Below are positions 29,156 to 37,375 of a stretch of DNA of 64,000 bases, piece after piece. The stretch comes from Candidatus Photodesmus blepharonis (lineage in GTDB: Bacteria; Pseudomonadota; Gammaproteobacteria; Enterobacterales; Vibrionaceae). The stretch is taken from NCBI RefSeq assembly GCF_000731795.2, contig NZ_JGVK01000022.1, positions 1 through 64,000 of the forward strand, in the 5' to 3' direction. The number at the start of each line of letters is the position of its first letter. Positions within the stretch are counted from its first letter, which is position 1. Below the pieces are notes generated by a model. That model saw only the letters and a program-made list of their open reading frames with translations. It searched no databases and was not told where the DNA came from. A program made the position numbers and the translations under genes.

Positions 29156-32100
29156 CTAGAGCTGTACTTTTTCAATAAATAGTTTTAAGTGATGCTCATC
29201 AATATTGAATAATAACGCTTGATCATCGAGTTCCGCTTTTCTAAAGGAGAGAGCTAATACTTCACTTCGAATATAATCTTCTTGCTCCTCGATCCATTTA
29301 TTCAATGGGTTAGAAGCCATATATTTTACATGAATGCGATCTTCAATCTTCAAATTTTTATTTTTCCGAGTTTTTTGAATGAGACTTACCACTTCTCTTA
29401 CTATTCCTTCTTTAATTAATTCATCGTTAAGCTCACAATTAAGCACAATTGAGATATACTGATTTGATAATGCATCATTACCTTTTTTAGCTTTGCGGAC
29501 CACGCATATTTCTTTATCAGTAAATTCTTTATCATCAATTTTAATAGCACCTTTTTTTAGAAGTTCAAATAGTTTAGATTCATTCAAAGATTCGATTTTT
29601 GACTTATATTTTTTAAATTCTTTCCCCAGTTTTTTTCCTAGCACTGGGAAATTAGGTTTAGCACAATATTCAATATAATCAGATTCGTTGCGACTATATT
29701 GAATCGTTTTTACATTAAGCTCGGATTTTAGATACTCTTCCAGCATAGAAATGCGGTAAAGTACTTCCTGTTCTTGATGTAACACAGTGAGTTTGTAGAG
29801 TGGAATTTTAAGCTTAATCTTGTGTTGTTCACGTTTCTGTCTTCCAAGCAGAATTATATTTATTAATTCATGAACGGAATCTTCTAGTTGGAAATTTGTT
29901 TTATTTATATCTTTTTCAGGAAAACGACATAAATGCACAGATTTAGGTTGAGTTTCTTGATTCGACATTTTCTTCATTTCCAGATAAATGTATTCGGATA
30001 AGAACGGGGTAAATGGTGCCATAAGAGTAGAAAATTCTTTAATGCAGGTGAATAGAGTTTGATATGCTAATACTTTATCTTGATTAATATGCGCTTGCCA
30101 AAATCTTGTTCGATTTAGGCGAATGTACCAATTGCTTAACTGTTCTAAAAATTCGAACAAGGAAGGTACAACATTATATAATTGGTATGCTGCCATTTTT
30201 TTATTAACTTTATATTTCAGACTTTGCAGTCTAGAAATTATCCATTGATCTAGGATATTTTCCGGTTGAAAATCATTTCTTGGCATTTTCCAGTTATCGA
30301 TTTGAGTATAGCTTTGTAGAAATTTAAATGAATTTAACCAAGGTAGCAAAACACGACGAACCATTTCTTGAGATCCCGAGTTACTGAATCTTTGCTCTTC
30401 TCCTTTTACTAATCCTGAGTTTATCAGATATAGCCTTAATGCGTCAGCACCATGTGTTTCCATCAATTGATTTGGTGATGTATAGTTACGCAGTCGCTTC
30501 GACATCTTTTTCCCATTTTCAGCCACTACAATACCATTGACAATGACATTTTGAAACGCTGGTTTTTTAAACAAGCAGTTGCTTATTATTTGGAGTGTAT
30601 AAAACCAGCCACGAGTTTGATCAAGACCTTCAGCAATAAATTGTGCAGGGAACCTTTTTTCAAGTGATCGTTTATTTTTAAATGGGTAGTGAATTTGAGC
30701 GTAAGGCATTGATCCGGATTCGAACCAACAGTCTAGAACTTCCTCAATACGTTTGTATGTACCTGGTTCATTTTTCAGAGTAAACATTAAGTGATCAACA
30801 TGATCTCTGTGTAAATCTTCAACTTTATGGCCAGTATATCTTTTAAGTTCTTCACGAGAACCAATACAAACGTAGTTTCCAGTTTTGTCATTACGCCAGA
30901 TTGGAATTGGTGTTCCCCAATAACGATTACGGGAAATTGCCCAGTCAATAGAATTTATCAACCAGTTTTTCATGCGACCATCTTTCAGATATTTAGGTAT
31001 CCAATTGATTTGTTTATTATTTTCAACTAGTTCATCCCGCATTTGTTTTACTTTAACATACCAGGATGGAATGGTTCGATAAATGATCGGCGAATCTGAA
31101 CGCGGACAAAAGGGATAACTGTGTACGATAGTATCGTATCTATACAATAGACCACGTTTTTTCAGTGCTTGAATGATTGCTTTATTGGCGTCTTTAACAA
31201 ACATACCTTTGAAATCAGTAACTTCATCTGTAAATTTCGCTTTCATGTCGATTGGACAGACTGTTACATCAATATTATGAGATTTCAAAACACGGTAGTC
31301 ATCTTCTCCAAAAGCAGGGGCAGCATGAACTATTCCAGTACCGGTATCAGTGCTTACGTAATCGTCTGAGATGATGACGAATGCTCCCCTTTCCTTGAGA
31401 TGCCTGAAGTATGGGAAAAGAGGCCGATAAGCTGCTCCTTCCAAATCGTGTCCTTTGCATGTTTTTAAAGTTCTGATATTTTTATTTTTTGACATGGCCT
31501 TGAGACGTGCATCGGCAATCCATAACTTTTGTTGGGTATCCTTATCAAAAATTAATGTATAGTGAGCGTTTTTATTGATACACAATGCTAGGTTAGATGG
31601 CAAAGTCCATGGAGTAGTAGTCCAGGTAGCAATATACTCATCAGAGTTTTCTAGCTCAAATAAGACCGTAATAGCAGGATCCTGAATGTCCTTGTAATTA
31701 GATGTAGCCTCAAAGTTAGATAATACTGTCATTAGTTCAGTCGAATAAGGCACTACTTTTTCACCTTGATAGACTAATCCTTTATTCCACAGTTGCTTGA
31801 ATACCCACCAGACTGATTCCATATACCATGGTTCCATAGTACGATAATCGTTCTTGAAATCAACCCAGCGACCAATACGAGTGATTGTTTTTTCCCATTC
31901 TTTTGTATAGAGCTGTACTATTGAACGGCACTTGTTGTTATATGCGGTGATTCCGAGTTTTTTAACTATTTCTTGGGCTGACATTCCGAGTTCTTTATCG
32001 ATTTCATGCTCGATAGGTAGACCATGACAATCCCATCCGAAACGACGTTGTACGTAATAGTTTTTCATTGTAAAATAACGAGGTATGATGTCTTTAATCG

Positions 32101-32296
32101 TTGAAGCGAGTAAGTGTCCGTGATGAGGCAAGCCTGTAGCAAACGGAGGGCCATCATAGAAAACATAAGCGTCGCTATTTTTTGTTTGTTCTAAAGATTC
32201 TTGAAAGATTTTGTTTTCTTTCCAAAAATTAAGAATGCGATGTTCTGTTTCTACAAATGAGAAATCCGATTTGGCTTCTTGTTTAGTATTTATCAC
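29156..32296 (-). CDS. ileS: Isoleucyl-tRNA synthetase, eukaryote-like (type 2) form
   Basis: Charges tRNA-Ile. At 1046 residues it is about 100 longer than the usual gammaproteobacterial enzyme (about 940). Its motifs are those of the eukaryote-like class. The HIGH element reads DGPPFATGLPHHGHLLAS, then RRFGWDCHGLPIEHEIDKE, MPYAQIHYPF and KMSKRLRNYTSPNQL, very close to yeast and type-2 bacterial enzymes. Type 1 has PYANGxIHIGHA and a C-terminal zinc ribbon, which is not seen. Type-2 enzymes are often insensitive to mupirocin. The start is GTG at 32296. It lies between pyrE and kbl, not in the usual ribF-ileS-lspA operon, which suggests transfer. Whether a type-1 copy exists elsewhere is unknown. 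Confidence 0.95.
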   Translation of the reverse strand: MINTKQEAKSDFSFVETEHRILNFWKENKIFQESLEQTKNSDAYVFYDGPPFATGLPHHGHLLASTIKDIIPRYFTMKNYYVQRRFGWDCHGLPIEHEIDKELGMSAQEIVKKLGITAYNNKCRSIVQLYTKEWEKTITRIGRWVDFKNDYRTMEPWYMESVWWVFKQLWNKGLVYQGEKVVPYSTELMTVLSNFEATSNYKDIQDPAITVLFELENSDEYIATWTTTPWTLPSNLALCINKNAHYTLIFDKDTQQKLWIADARLKAMSKNKNIRTLKTCKGHDLEGAAYRPLFPYFRHLKERGAFVIISDDYVSTDTGTGIVHAAPAFGEDDYRVLKSHNIDVTVCPIDMKAKFTDEVTDFKGMFVKDANKAIIQALKKRGLLYRYDTIVHSYPFCPRSDSPIIYRTIPSWYVKVKQMRDELVENNKQINWIPKYLKDGRMKNWLINSIDWAISRNRYWGTPIPIWRNDKTGNYVCIGSREELKRYTGHKVEDLHRDHVDHLMFTLKNEPGTYKRIEEVLDCWFESGSMPYAQIHYPFKNKRSLEKRFPAQFIAEGLDQTRGWFYTLQIISNCLFKKPAFQNVIVNGIVVAENGKKMSKRLRNYTSPNQLMETHGADALRLYLINSGLVKGEEQRFSNSGSQEMVRRVLLPWLNSFKFLQSYTQIDNWKMPRNDFQPENILDQWIISRLQSLKYKVNKKMAAYQLYNVVPSLFEFLEQLSNWYIRLNRTRFWQAHINQDKVLAYQTLFTCIKEFSTLMAPFTPFLSEYIYLEMKKMSNQETQPKSVHLCRFPEKDINKTNFQLEDSVHELINIILLGRQKREQHKIKLKIPLYKLTVLHQEQEVLYRISMLEEYLKSELNVKTIQYSRNESDYIEYCAKPNFPVLGKKLGKEFKKYKSKIESLNESKLFELLKKGAIKIDDKEFTDKEICVVRKAKKGNDALSNQYISIVLNCELNDELIKEGIVREVVSLIQKTRKNKNLKIEDRIHVKYMASNPLNKWIEEQEDYIRSEVLALSFRKAELDDQALLFNIDEHHLKLFIEKVQL

Positions 32297-32761
32297 AGAT
32301 ATTGTCTCAAAATAAATTGTTAACTGAATTATTGGCGATGTTTCTTAACTAGTTTTCTAGAACGTAGTAGCTTCTTCAACCGTGATTCTAAACTTAAGTA
32401 CAAGACTTATAGTGGAGCAATACTTGAAGAGGAAAGCTAATTGTCTAATCATGGCATACTTACTTCTCGTTAATCATAAGAGGAAGTGAAAATTACAAGT
32501 GGATTCAAAATCCGATATTAGGGAGAAAGATATCAGATTTCATATTTTGATTACAGAGGGATTTGAAGTTATGTAGGTGCTTCTCACCTATATCTTTAGT
32601 CATTTGTGTATTTGAACTAGAAAATTCTTAATGGTAAATAAAATTGCTTCATTTCTTTTTAAAATATACTCATACTTCGCTTTTCCGTGGTTTTTCAGAA
32701 ATTAAGTCAAATATTAGATGTAGCGCATGCATACAACTAAATGGTCAAGAGGAATTCGGTG
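32297..32761. other. Divergent gap between ileS and kbl
   Basis: 465 AT-rich bases with no supported gene. It holds the leftward ileS and rightward kbl-tdh promoters. No T-box-like structure for ileS was recognised. AAGAGGA at 32747-32753 is the ribosome site of kbl. Confidence 0.5.
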
Positions 32762-33967
32762 GTGAGACCTGCATTTTATCAACAGATCCGTAATAAAATC
32801 AAACAAATTAAAGCAGAAGGGTTATATAAAGATGAACGTATTATAACTTCAGCTCAAAAATCAAAAATTTCTATTTCTTCTTTTTCAGAGGACGTTTTAA
32901 ATCTTTGCGCAAATAATTATTTAGGTTTAGCTAATCACCCTAAGTTAGTTGAGTCAGCAAAACTTGGTATGGATAAATACGGTTTTGGTATGGCTTCAGT
33001 ACGCTTTATTTGCGGTACTCAAGACTTACACAAGGAACTAGAAAAGAAGCTATCTGAGTTTCTTGGTAAGGAAGATACAATCTTATACACTTCCTGTTTC
33101 GATGCAAATACTGGTTTATTTGAAGCACTACTTACTGAAGAAGATGCGGTTATTTCCGATGCTTTAAATCATGCTTCAATTATTGATGGAGTGCGCTTAT
33201 GTAAAGCAATGCGTTTTCGTTATGCAAATAATAATATGCAGGAATTAGAACAGAAGCTAATAATAGCAAGAAAAAAAAAGGTGCTTAATATTCTTATTGT
33301 GACTGATGGTGTATTTTCTATGGACGGAGTAGTGGCTAATTTGCCAGCTATCTGTAATTTAGCAGAAAAATACGATGCGCTGGTTATGGTTGATGATTCT
33401 CATGCCGTTGGTTTTATGGGTAAAAAAGGTTCGGGTACACCGGAATATCATAATGTTGTTGATCGTATCGATATAGTTACGGGAACTTTAGGTAAAGCAA
33501 TGGGGGGAGCTTCAGGCGGGTACGTTTCGGGAAAAAAAGAAGTAATTGATTGGTTGCGTCAGCATTCGCGTCCATACTTGTTTTCTAATTCTCTTGCACC
33601 TGCGATTTTATCTGCTTCTATATGTGCTCTTGATTTATTGAAGGAATCTAATAGGTTGCGTGATCGTCTATGGAAGAACACTTCGCATTTTCGTACTCGT
33701 ATGAAAAAAGTTGGATTCACTTTAGGTGGTCTCGATCACGCTATTGTTCCAATCATGCTTGGTGATGCGAAATTGGCTACTGAATTTGCAAATCGTGCAT
33801 TAAATCAGGGCATCTATGTTGTGAGTTTTTCTTTTCCAGTTGTGCCAAAGGGTGAAGCTCGTGTTCGTGTTCAAATGTCTGCAGCTCATAATTTACAGCA
33901 ATTAGATCGTGCTGTTGATGCTTTTATCCAGGTAGGGAAAAACATGGGGATTGTAAATGAAAATTAA
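32762..33967 (+). CDS. kbl: 2-amino-3-ketobutyrate coenzyme A ligase
   Basis: PLP enzyme that splits 2-amino-3-ketobutyrate (from Tdh) with CoA into glycine and acetyl-CoA. Motifs include [42 protein letters not shown] and the PLP lysine in [15 protein letters not shown] place the start at GTG 32762 ([13 protein letters not shown]): AAGAGGA lies eight bases upstream and homologues start with the same F-Y-Q-Q segment. An ATG at 32741 would add seven residues and overlap the ribosome site. The product is about 401 residues. The end overlaps tdh by 11 bases. Confidence 0.96.
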   Translation: MRPAFYQQIRNKIKQIKAEGLYKDERIITSAQKSKISISSFSEDVLNLCANNYLGLANHPKLVESAKLGMDKYGFGMASVRFICGTQDLHKELEKKLSEFLGKEDTILYTSCFDANTGLFEALLTEEDAVISDALNHASIIDGVRLCKAMRFRYANNNMQELEQKLIIARKKKVLNILIVTDGVFSMDGVVANLPAICNLAEKYDALVMVDDSHAVGFMGKKGSGTPEYHNVVDRIDIVTGTLGKAMGGASGGYVSGKKEVIDWLRQHSRPYLFSNSLAPAILSASICALDLLKESNRLRDRLWKNTSHFRTRMKKVGFTLGGLDHAIVPIMLGDAKLATEFANRALNQGIYVVSFSFPVVPKGEARVRVQMSAAHNLQQLDRAVDAFIQVGKNMGIVNEN

Positions 33968-34988
33968 AGCTTTATCAAAATTAAAGCCTCAGGAAGGAAT
34001 TTGGATGACTGAAGTAGATCAGTTAGAGCCTGCTTATAACCATGTTTTAATTAAAATTAGAAAAACCGCTATTTGTGGCACTGATGTACATATTTATAAT
34101 TGGGATAAATGGTCACAAAATACTATTCCCATACCTATGGTTGTAGGCCATGAATATATGGGTGAAGTGGTAGGTATGGGAAAAGGAGTACACGGTTTTG
34201 AGATTGGTGATCGTGTATCTGGCGAGGGTCATATCACCTGTGGAAGCTGTCGTAATTGCCGTGGTGGTCGCACTCACTTATGTCGCAATACTACTAGTGT
34301 TGGTGTTAATCGTGCTGGCGCATTTTCTGAATATTTTGTCATTCCTAGTTTTAATGTCTTCAGAATCCCTAAAGGTATTTCGGATGATTTAGCTGCTATC
34401 TTTGACCCTTTTGGGAACGCAGTACATACAGCCTTATCTTTTAATCTTGTAGGTGAAGATGTACTTATTACTGGTGCGGGACCGATTGGTATTATGGCTG
34501 CAGTTGTTGCGAAGTACGTAGGCGCACGTCATGTTGTTATTACTGATGTAAACGGATATCGTTTGGATTTGGCGCGAAAAATGGGTATAGCTCATGTTGT
34601 AAATATTTTAGAGGAAAAGCTAGAGAACATAATGATGCAATTAGAGATAATGGAGGGTTTTGACGTAGGTTTTGAAATGTCTGGTAATCCATCTGCATTG
34701 AATTCAATGCTAAAAATTATAAATCATGGTGGGTGTCTTGCTTTACTAGGTATTCCACCATCAGATATGTGTATTGATTGGAATCAAGTGATTTTAAAAG
34801 GTTTAACGATTAAGGGAGTTTATGGACGCGAGATGTTTGAAACTTGGTATAAGATGGTAAGTTTGATTCAATCTGGTTTAGATTTGACACCAATTATTAC
34901 TCATCGTTTCAAAATCGATGATTTTCAAAAAGGCTTTGATGTCATGCGTTTTGGTACCTCAGGTAAAGTAGTTTTCGATTGGGATTAG
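33957..34988 (+). CDS. tdh: L-threonine 3-dehydrogenase
   Basis: Oxidises threonine to 2-amino-3-ketobutyrate, the substrate of Kbl. The 343-residue zinc alcohol dehydrogenase family protein has the catalytic Zn segment [15 protein letters not shown] with [10 protein letters not shown], four cysteines for structural Zn in [15 protein letters not shown], and the NAD-binding [14 protein letters not shown]. It overlaps kbl by 11 bases, giving the usual kbl-tdh operon. Threonine can thus supply glycine and acetyl-CoA; with methionine and threonine synthesis apparently reduced (see metL), the threonine may come from the host. Confidence 0.97.
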   Translation: MKIKALSKLKPQEGIWMTEVDQLEPAYNHVLIKIRKTAICGTDVHIYNWDKWSQNTIPIPMVVGHEYMGEVVGMGKGVHGFEIGDRVSGEGHITCGSCRNCRGGRTHLCRNTTSVGVNRAGAFSEYFVIPSFNVFRIPKGISDDLAAIFDPFGNAVHTALSFNLVGEDVLITGAGPIGIMAAVVAKYVGARHVVITDVNGYRLDLARKMGIAHVVNILEEKLENIMMQLEIMEGFDVGFEMSGNPSALNSMLKIINHGGCLALLGIPPSDMCIDWNQVILKGLTIKGVYGREMFETWYKMVSLIQSGLDLTPIITHRFKIDDFQKGFDVMRFGTSGKVVFDWD

Positions 34989-35069
34989 TGTATTTTCTTG
35001 ATGAGATATTACATTTAAGTTTATGAGCTTTAATGTTGCGTGTATTAATATTTATGTATGGTGAAGCAA

Positions 35070-36515
35070 TTATGATAACTTGCATTCGATGGAATCATAT
35101 AAGCACTGTGCAGGGGGGGTAGATAACGTTTTTGTAAACGGAAGAGGGGGGACGGACGCTTGTTTTTTTATTTGGAATAGCTGGTTATGAATAGCTATGA
35201 CCAGAGGAGAAACAGAAGTATTACGTAATATTGCAACTAAACTTAATGCGGATTGGGATTCTGAGATAAACTCGATTGGGTGTGCCTTTAATTGTTGATA
35301 AAAATCATGGCAATGATTCAGGTTTTTGACTATACCTGAACCAACAGCTGCTATTAAAGAATAGCCTTCTTGGATCTTGACTGTTGTAGTATCAATGGCT
35401 AAATTTTGTAGGTAGCTCAGTGCAGCATTGACTTTTTCAGTTGTGTAAGCTAAGCGAAACGTATATAGCTCAATCTTAGTTTCATAGGTGAGCGGTTCTA
35501 ATTGAGCACTTTTGAGATTTTGTAGCAAACTTGATATAGTATCTTGAAGGTTGTGCTTTTGATGATTGAAAGTAAGTTGAATTAGCAATACCTCATCAAG
35601 TGAGGTGATAACTTTAGCTCCGCTGTGTGAAGAAAGAGTGCGTTCAATACGCGTTGAACCTAGTTTCGGTTGGTAACTAGAACGCAAATGTAAGTGCATT
35701 TTGCTTTGAGCGACGGGTTGTAGTGTACGACTGTGAAGTACTGGAGTTGCTAAACGTGCTAATTCGTCTGCTTCATCTAATCCAAGACAGGGTAATAGAT
35801 GCGCATCGTTGACGATATAGGGATCTGCGCTGTATACACCTGCTACATCGCTCCAAATGGTTACTTGGTAAACTCCTGTCAGGATACCTATAGCTGTTGC
35901 TGAGTAATCTGAACCGTTACGACCAAGGAGGACAGTATTTCTTTGTTTGTCTCGCGCCATAAAACCAGTGATTACTAATCGCCGATGAGGGTGTTTAACT
36001 AGCATTTTTTTAACTAACGGATAAGAGCTATTAAGATCAATTTCAGGCTGTATTCCCAAATTTGCTCTCAAAAAATCACGAGAGTCCTGATTGATAGCCG
36101 GCAAATTTTCTTGACAAAGGACAGCAGCTAGAAGCCGTGCTGACCAAATTTCACCATAACCAAGTACTCTAGCTTCTATTTCTGCATTTAAAGGTGCGAC
36201 TAGTTCTCTAAGTGTGTTGAACTCACTTCCAAGTTGAACTAGAACTTGGAATCGACGTTCTTCCTTAAGGAGTTTTTTGACTAACTTAGTGTGAAATTTA
36301 TATAACTCTTGTAGAATTTCGTCTGCTACACACTTGTCTTTACGTAGATAGCTAACAAACTTAATCAAAAAGTCGGTTGTTTTTCCAGATGCGGATACTA
36401 CGATTATATCTCCGTTATTTGAGTGTTCTTTAATAATCTGAACGACGTGTTGGTAGCATTCCGGAGTAGCTAAGCTGTTGCCACCAAATTTATGTAGTTG
36501 ACGAGAAATAGTCAT
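35070..36515 (-). CDS. metL: MetL-type aspartokinase truncated after the kinase and ACT domains (homoserine dehydrogenase half lost)
   Basis: Aligns from its start with the aspartokinase II half of MetL: QLHKFGGNSLA, GYGEIWSARLLAAVL, TVLLGRNGSDYSATAIG, VTIWSDVAGVYSADP and LARLATPVLHSRTLQPVA. It then runs through the ACT-like region as far as about residue 450. MetL is normally about 810 residues with a C-terminal homoserine dehydrogenase. Here homology ends near FQIKK, and a tail of about 30 unrelated residues follows, including two proline pairs from C-runs of six and seven bases. The remainder could act as a monofunctional aspartokinase. The signature KFGG[ST]S reads KFGGNS. The ribosome site is weak. 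It lies beside rpmE and priA as in vibrios, but metB and metJ are absent. Confidence 0.9.
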   Translation of the reverse strand: MTISRQLHKFGGNSLATPECYQHVVQIIKEHSNNGDIIVVSASGKTTDFLIKFVSYLRKDKCVADEILQELYKFHTKLVKKLLKEERRFQVLVQLGSEFNTLRELVAPLNAEIEARVLGYGEIWSARLLAAVLCQENLPAINQDSRDFLRANLGIQPEIDLNSSYPLVKKMLVKHPHRRLVITGFMARDKQRNTVLLGRNGSDYSATAIGILTGVYQVTIWSDVAGVYSADPYIVNDAHLLPCLGLDEADELARLATPVLHSRTLQPVAQSKMHLHLRSSYQPKLGSTRIERTLSSHSGAKVITSLDEVLLIQLTFNHQKHNLQDTISSLLQNLKSAQLEPLTYETKIELYTFRLAYTTEKVNAALSYLQNLAIDTTTVKIQEGYSLIAAVGSGIVKNLNHCHDFYQQLKAHPIEFISESQSALSLVAILRNTSVSPLVIAIHNQLFQIKKQASVPPLPFTKTLSTPPAQCLYDSIECKLS

Positions 36516-36932
36516 TTACTAGTCCCACTACAAGCTTTATATTTTTTCTTTGTTGATGAAGAGAGGAATATGAGTTTTCATGGAATACTGCTGGAATTTA
36601 TACTCCGGACTAAAATGCTTTATTAGGTGGTTTAACACAGAAAAAACGTTGTCAATTGACAAACGAGACAGCGCAATAATCGGTTTTTCAGTATTCATAG
36701 ACACTTCCTTCTGTAGTACAATCTTGCGAAGATTTCAAACAACTCAGAACAAGCTAGAGATTCTATCCAAAACATCTCTAGTACTCTATGCATCAAAGTT
36801 TCGATATCAATGCTACTAGATTTCTATTTCTTTATTTGTAATGATAACTTTAAACCCAAACAGTTATGTTATGTAAATAAAAGGGTAGCACTGAAACCAA
36901 TCAAATTTGGTATTAGCCAATTGAACGATATG
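36516..36932. other. Gap where vibrios carry metB and metJ
   Basis: 417 bases between metL and rpmE, both leftward. No recognisable metB or metJ sequence remains on either strand. It holds one small leftward reading frame listed separately. The metL promoter must lie here or be read through from rpmE. Confidence 0.55.
36537..36698 (-). CDS. Possible small protein of unknown function upstream of metL
   Basis: A 53-residue frame starting MNTEKPIIALSRLSIDNVF and ending KEKI. AGAAGGA lies about eight bases before the ATG, a very good ribosome site. The protein is basic with mixed composition, unlike chance AT-rich frames, but I recognise no family, and it is not a MetB or MetJ fragment as far as I can tell. 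It ends 21 bases before metL, so it could be a leader or a real small gene. Confidence 0.35.
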   Translation of the reverse strand: MNTEKPIIALSRLSIDNVFSVLNHLIKHFSPEYKFQQYSMKTHIPLFINKEKI

Positions 36933-37148
36933 CTACTTGCTAGACAGGGTACCGAAACGCTTATTGAAACGATCGATACGACCGCCTGTGTCTACCATAC
37001 GCTGTCTGCCTGTGTAGAATGGATGGCATTTATCACACACGTCTAGATGTATAGCTCTTTTTTTTGAAGTTGAATTGAATTTAAAAGAATTGCCGCAAGA
37101 ACAAGCAGCATTTACCACTTTGTATTCTGGATGGATTCCACTTTTCAT
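36933..37148 (-). CDS. rpmE: 50S ribosomal protein L31 (zinc-binding form)
   Basis: A 71-residue ribosomal protein starting [20 protein letters not shown]. Cysteines in CSCGN and [10 protein letters not shown] form the zinc ribbon, so it is the C+ form. Length is normal. GAGG lies seven bases before the ATG. It is divergent from priA with 227 bases between, and a shared 11-base motif lies before each start. Confidence 0.97.
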   Translation of the reverse strand: MKSGIHPEYKVVNAACSCGNSFKFNSTSKKRAIHLDVCDKCHPFYTGRQRMVDTGGRIDRFNKRFGTLSSK

Positions 37149-37149
37149 G

Positions 37150-37160
37150 AGATAACCTCA
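37150..37160. repeat. 11-base motif before rpmE, inverted copy before priA
   Basis: AGATAACCTCA here is the exact reverse complement of TGAGGTTATCT at 37358-37368. Each copy contains the GAGG ribosome site of its gene (rpmE leftward, priA rightward). Sharing beyond GAGG could be chance or could mark a common regulator or RNA-binding site. Confidence 0.45.
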
Positions 37161-37375
37161 AAATTATTTTGTTTTGCTATCTTCTGATACTCAGCTGAGT
37201 ATGACACAGTTTAAAGATTAAAGAATTGACTAATTAGTTAGGTTGAGTATCAAACATCAGCATGATAATTAATCATGGCCTATGAATCAATAGGTTTGTT
37301 CATTATTTGACTACTTTAATTTAGTCATTTTATTTATTAAGCTTTACCAATTTCTTCTGAGGTTATCTATTTTTT

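Noticed and set aside
36810-37046. 78-codon plus-strand frame over rpmE
   Set aside because: It is the antisense shadow of the conserved rpmE gene.
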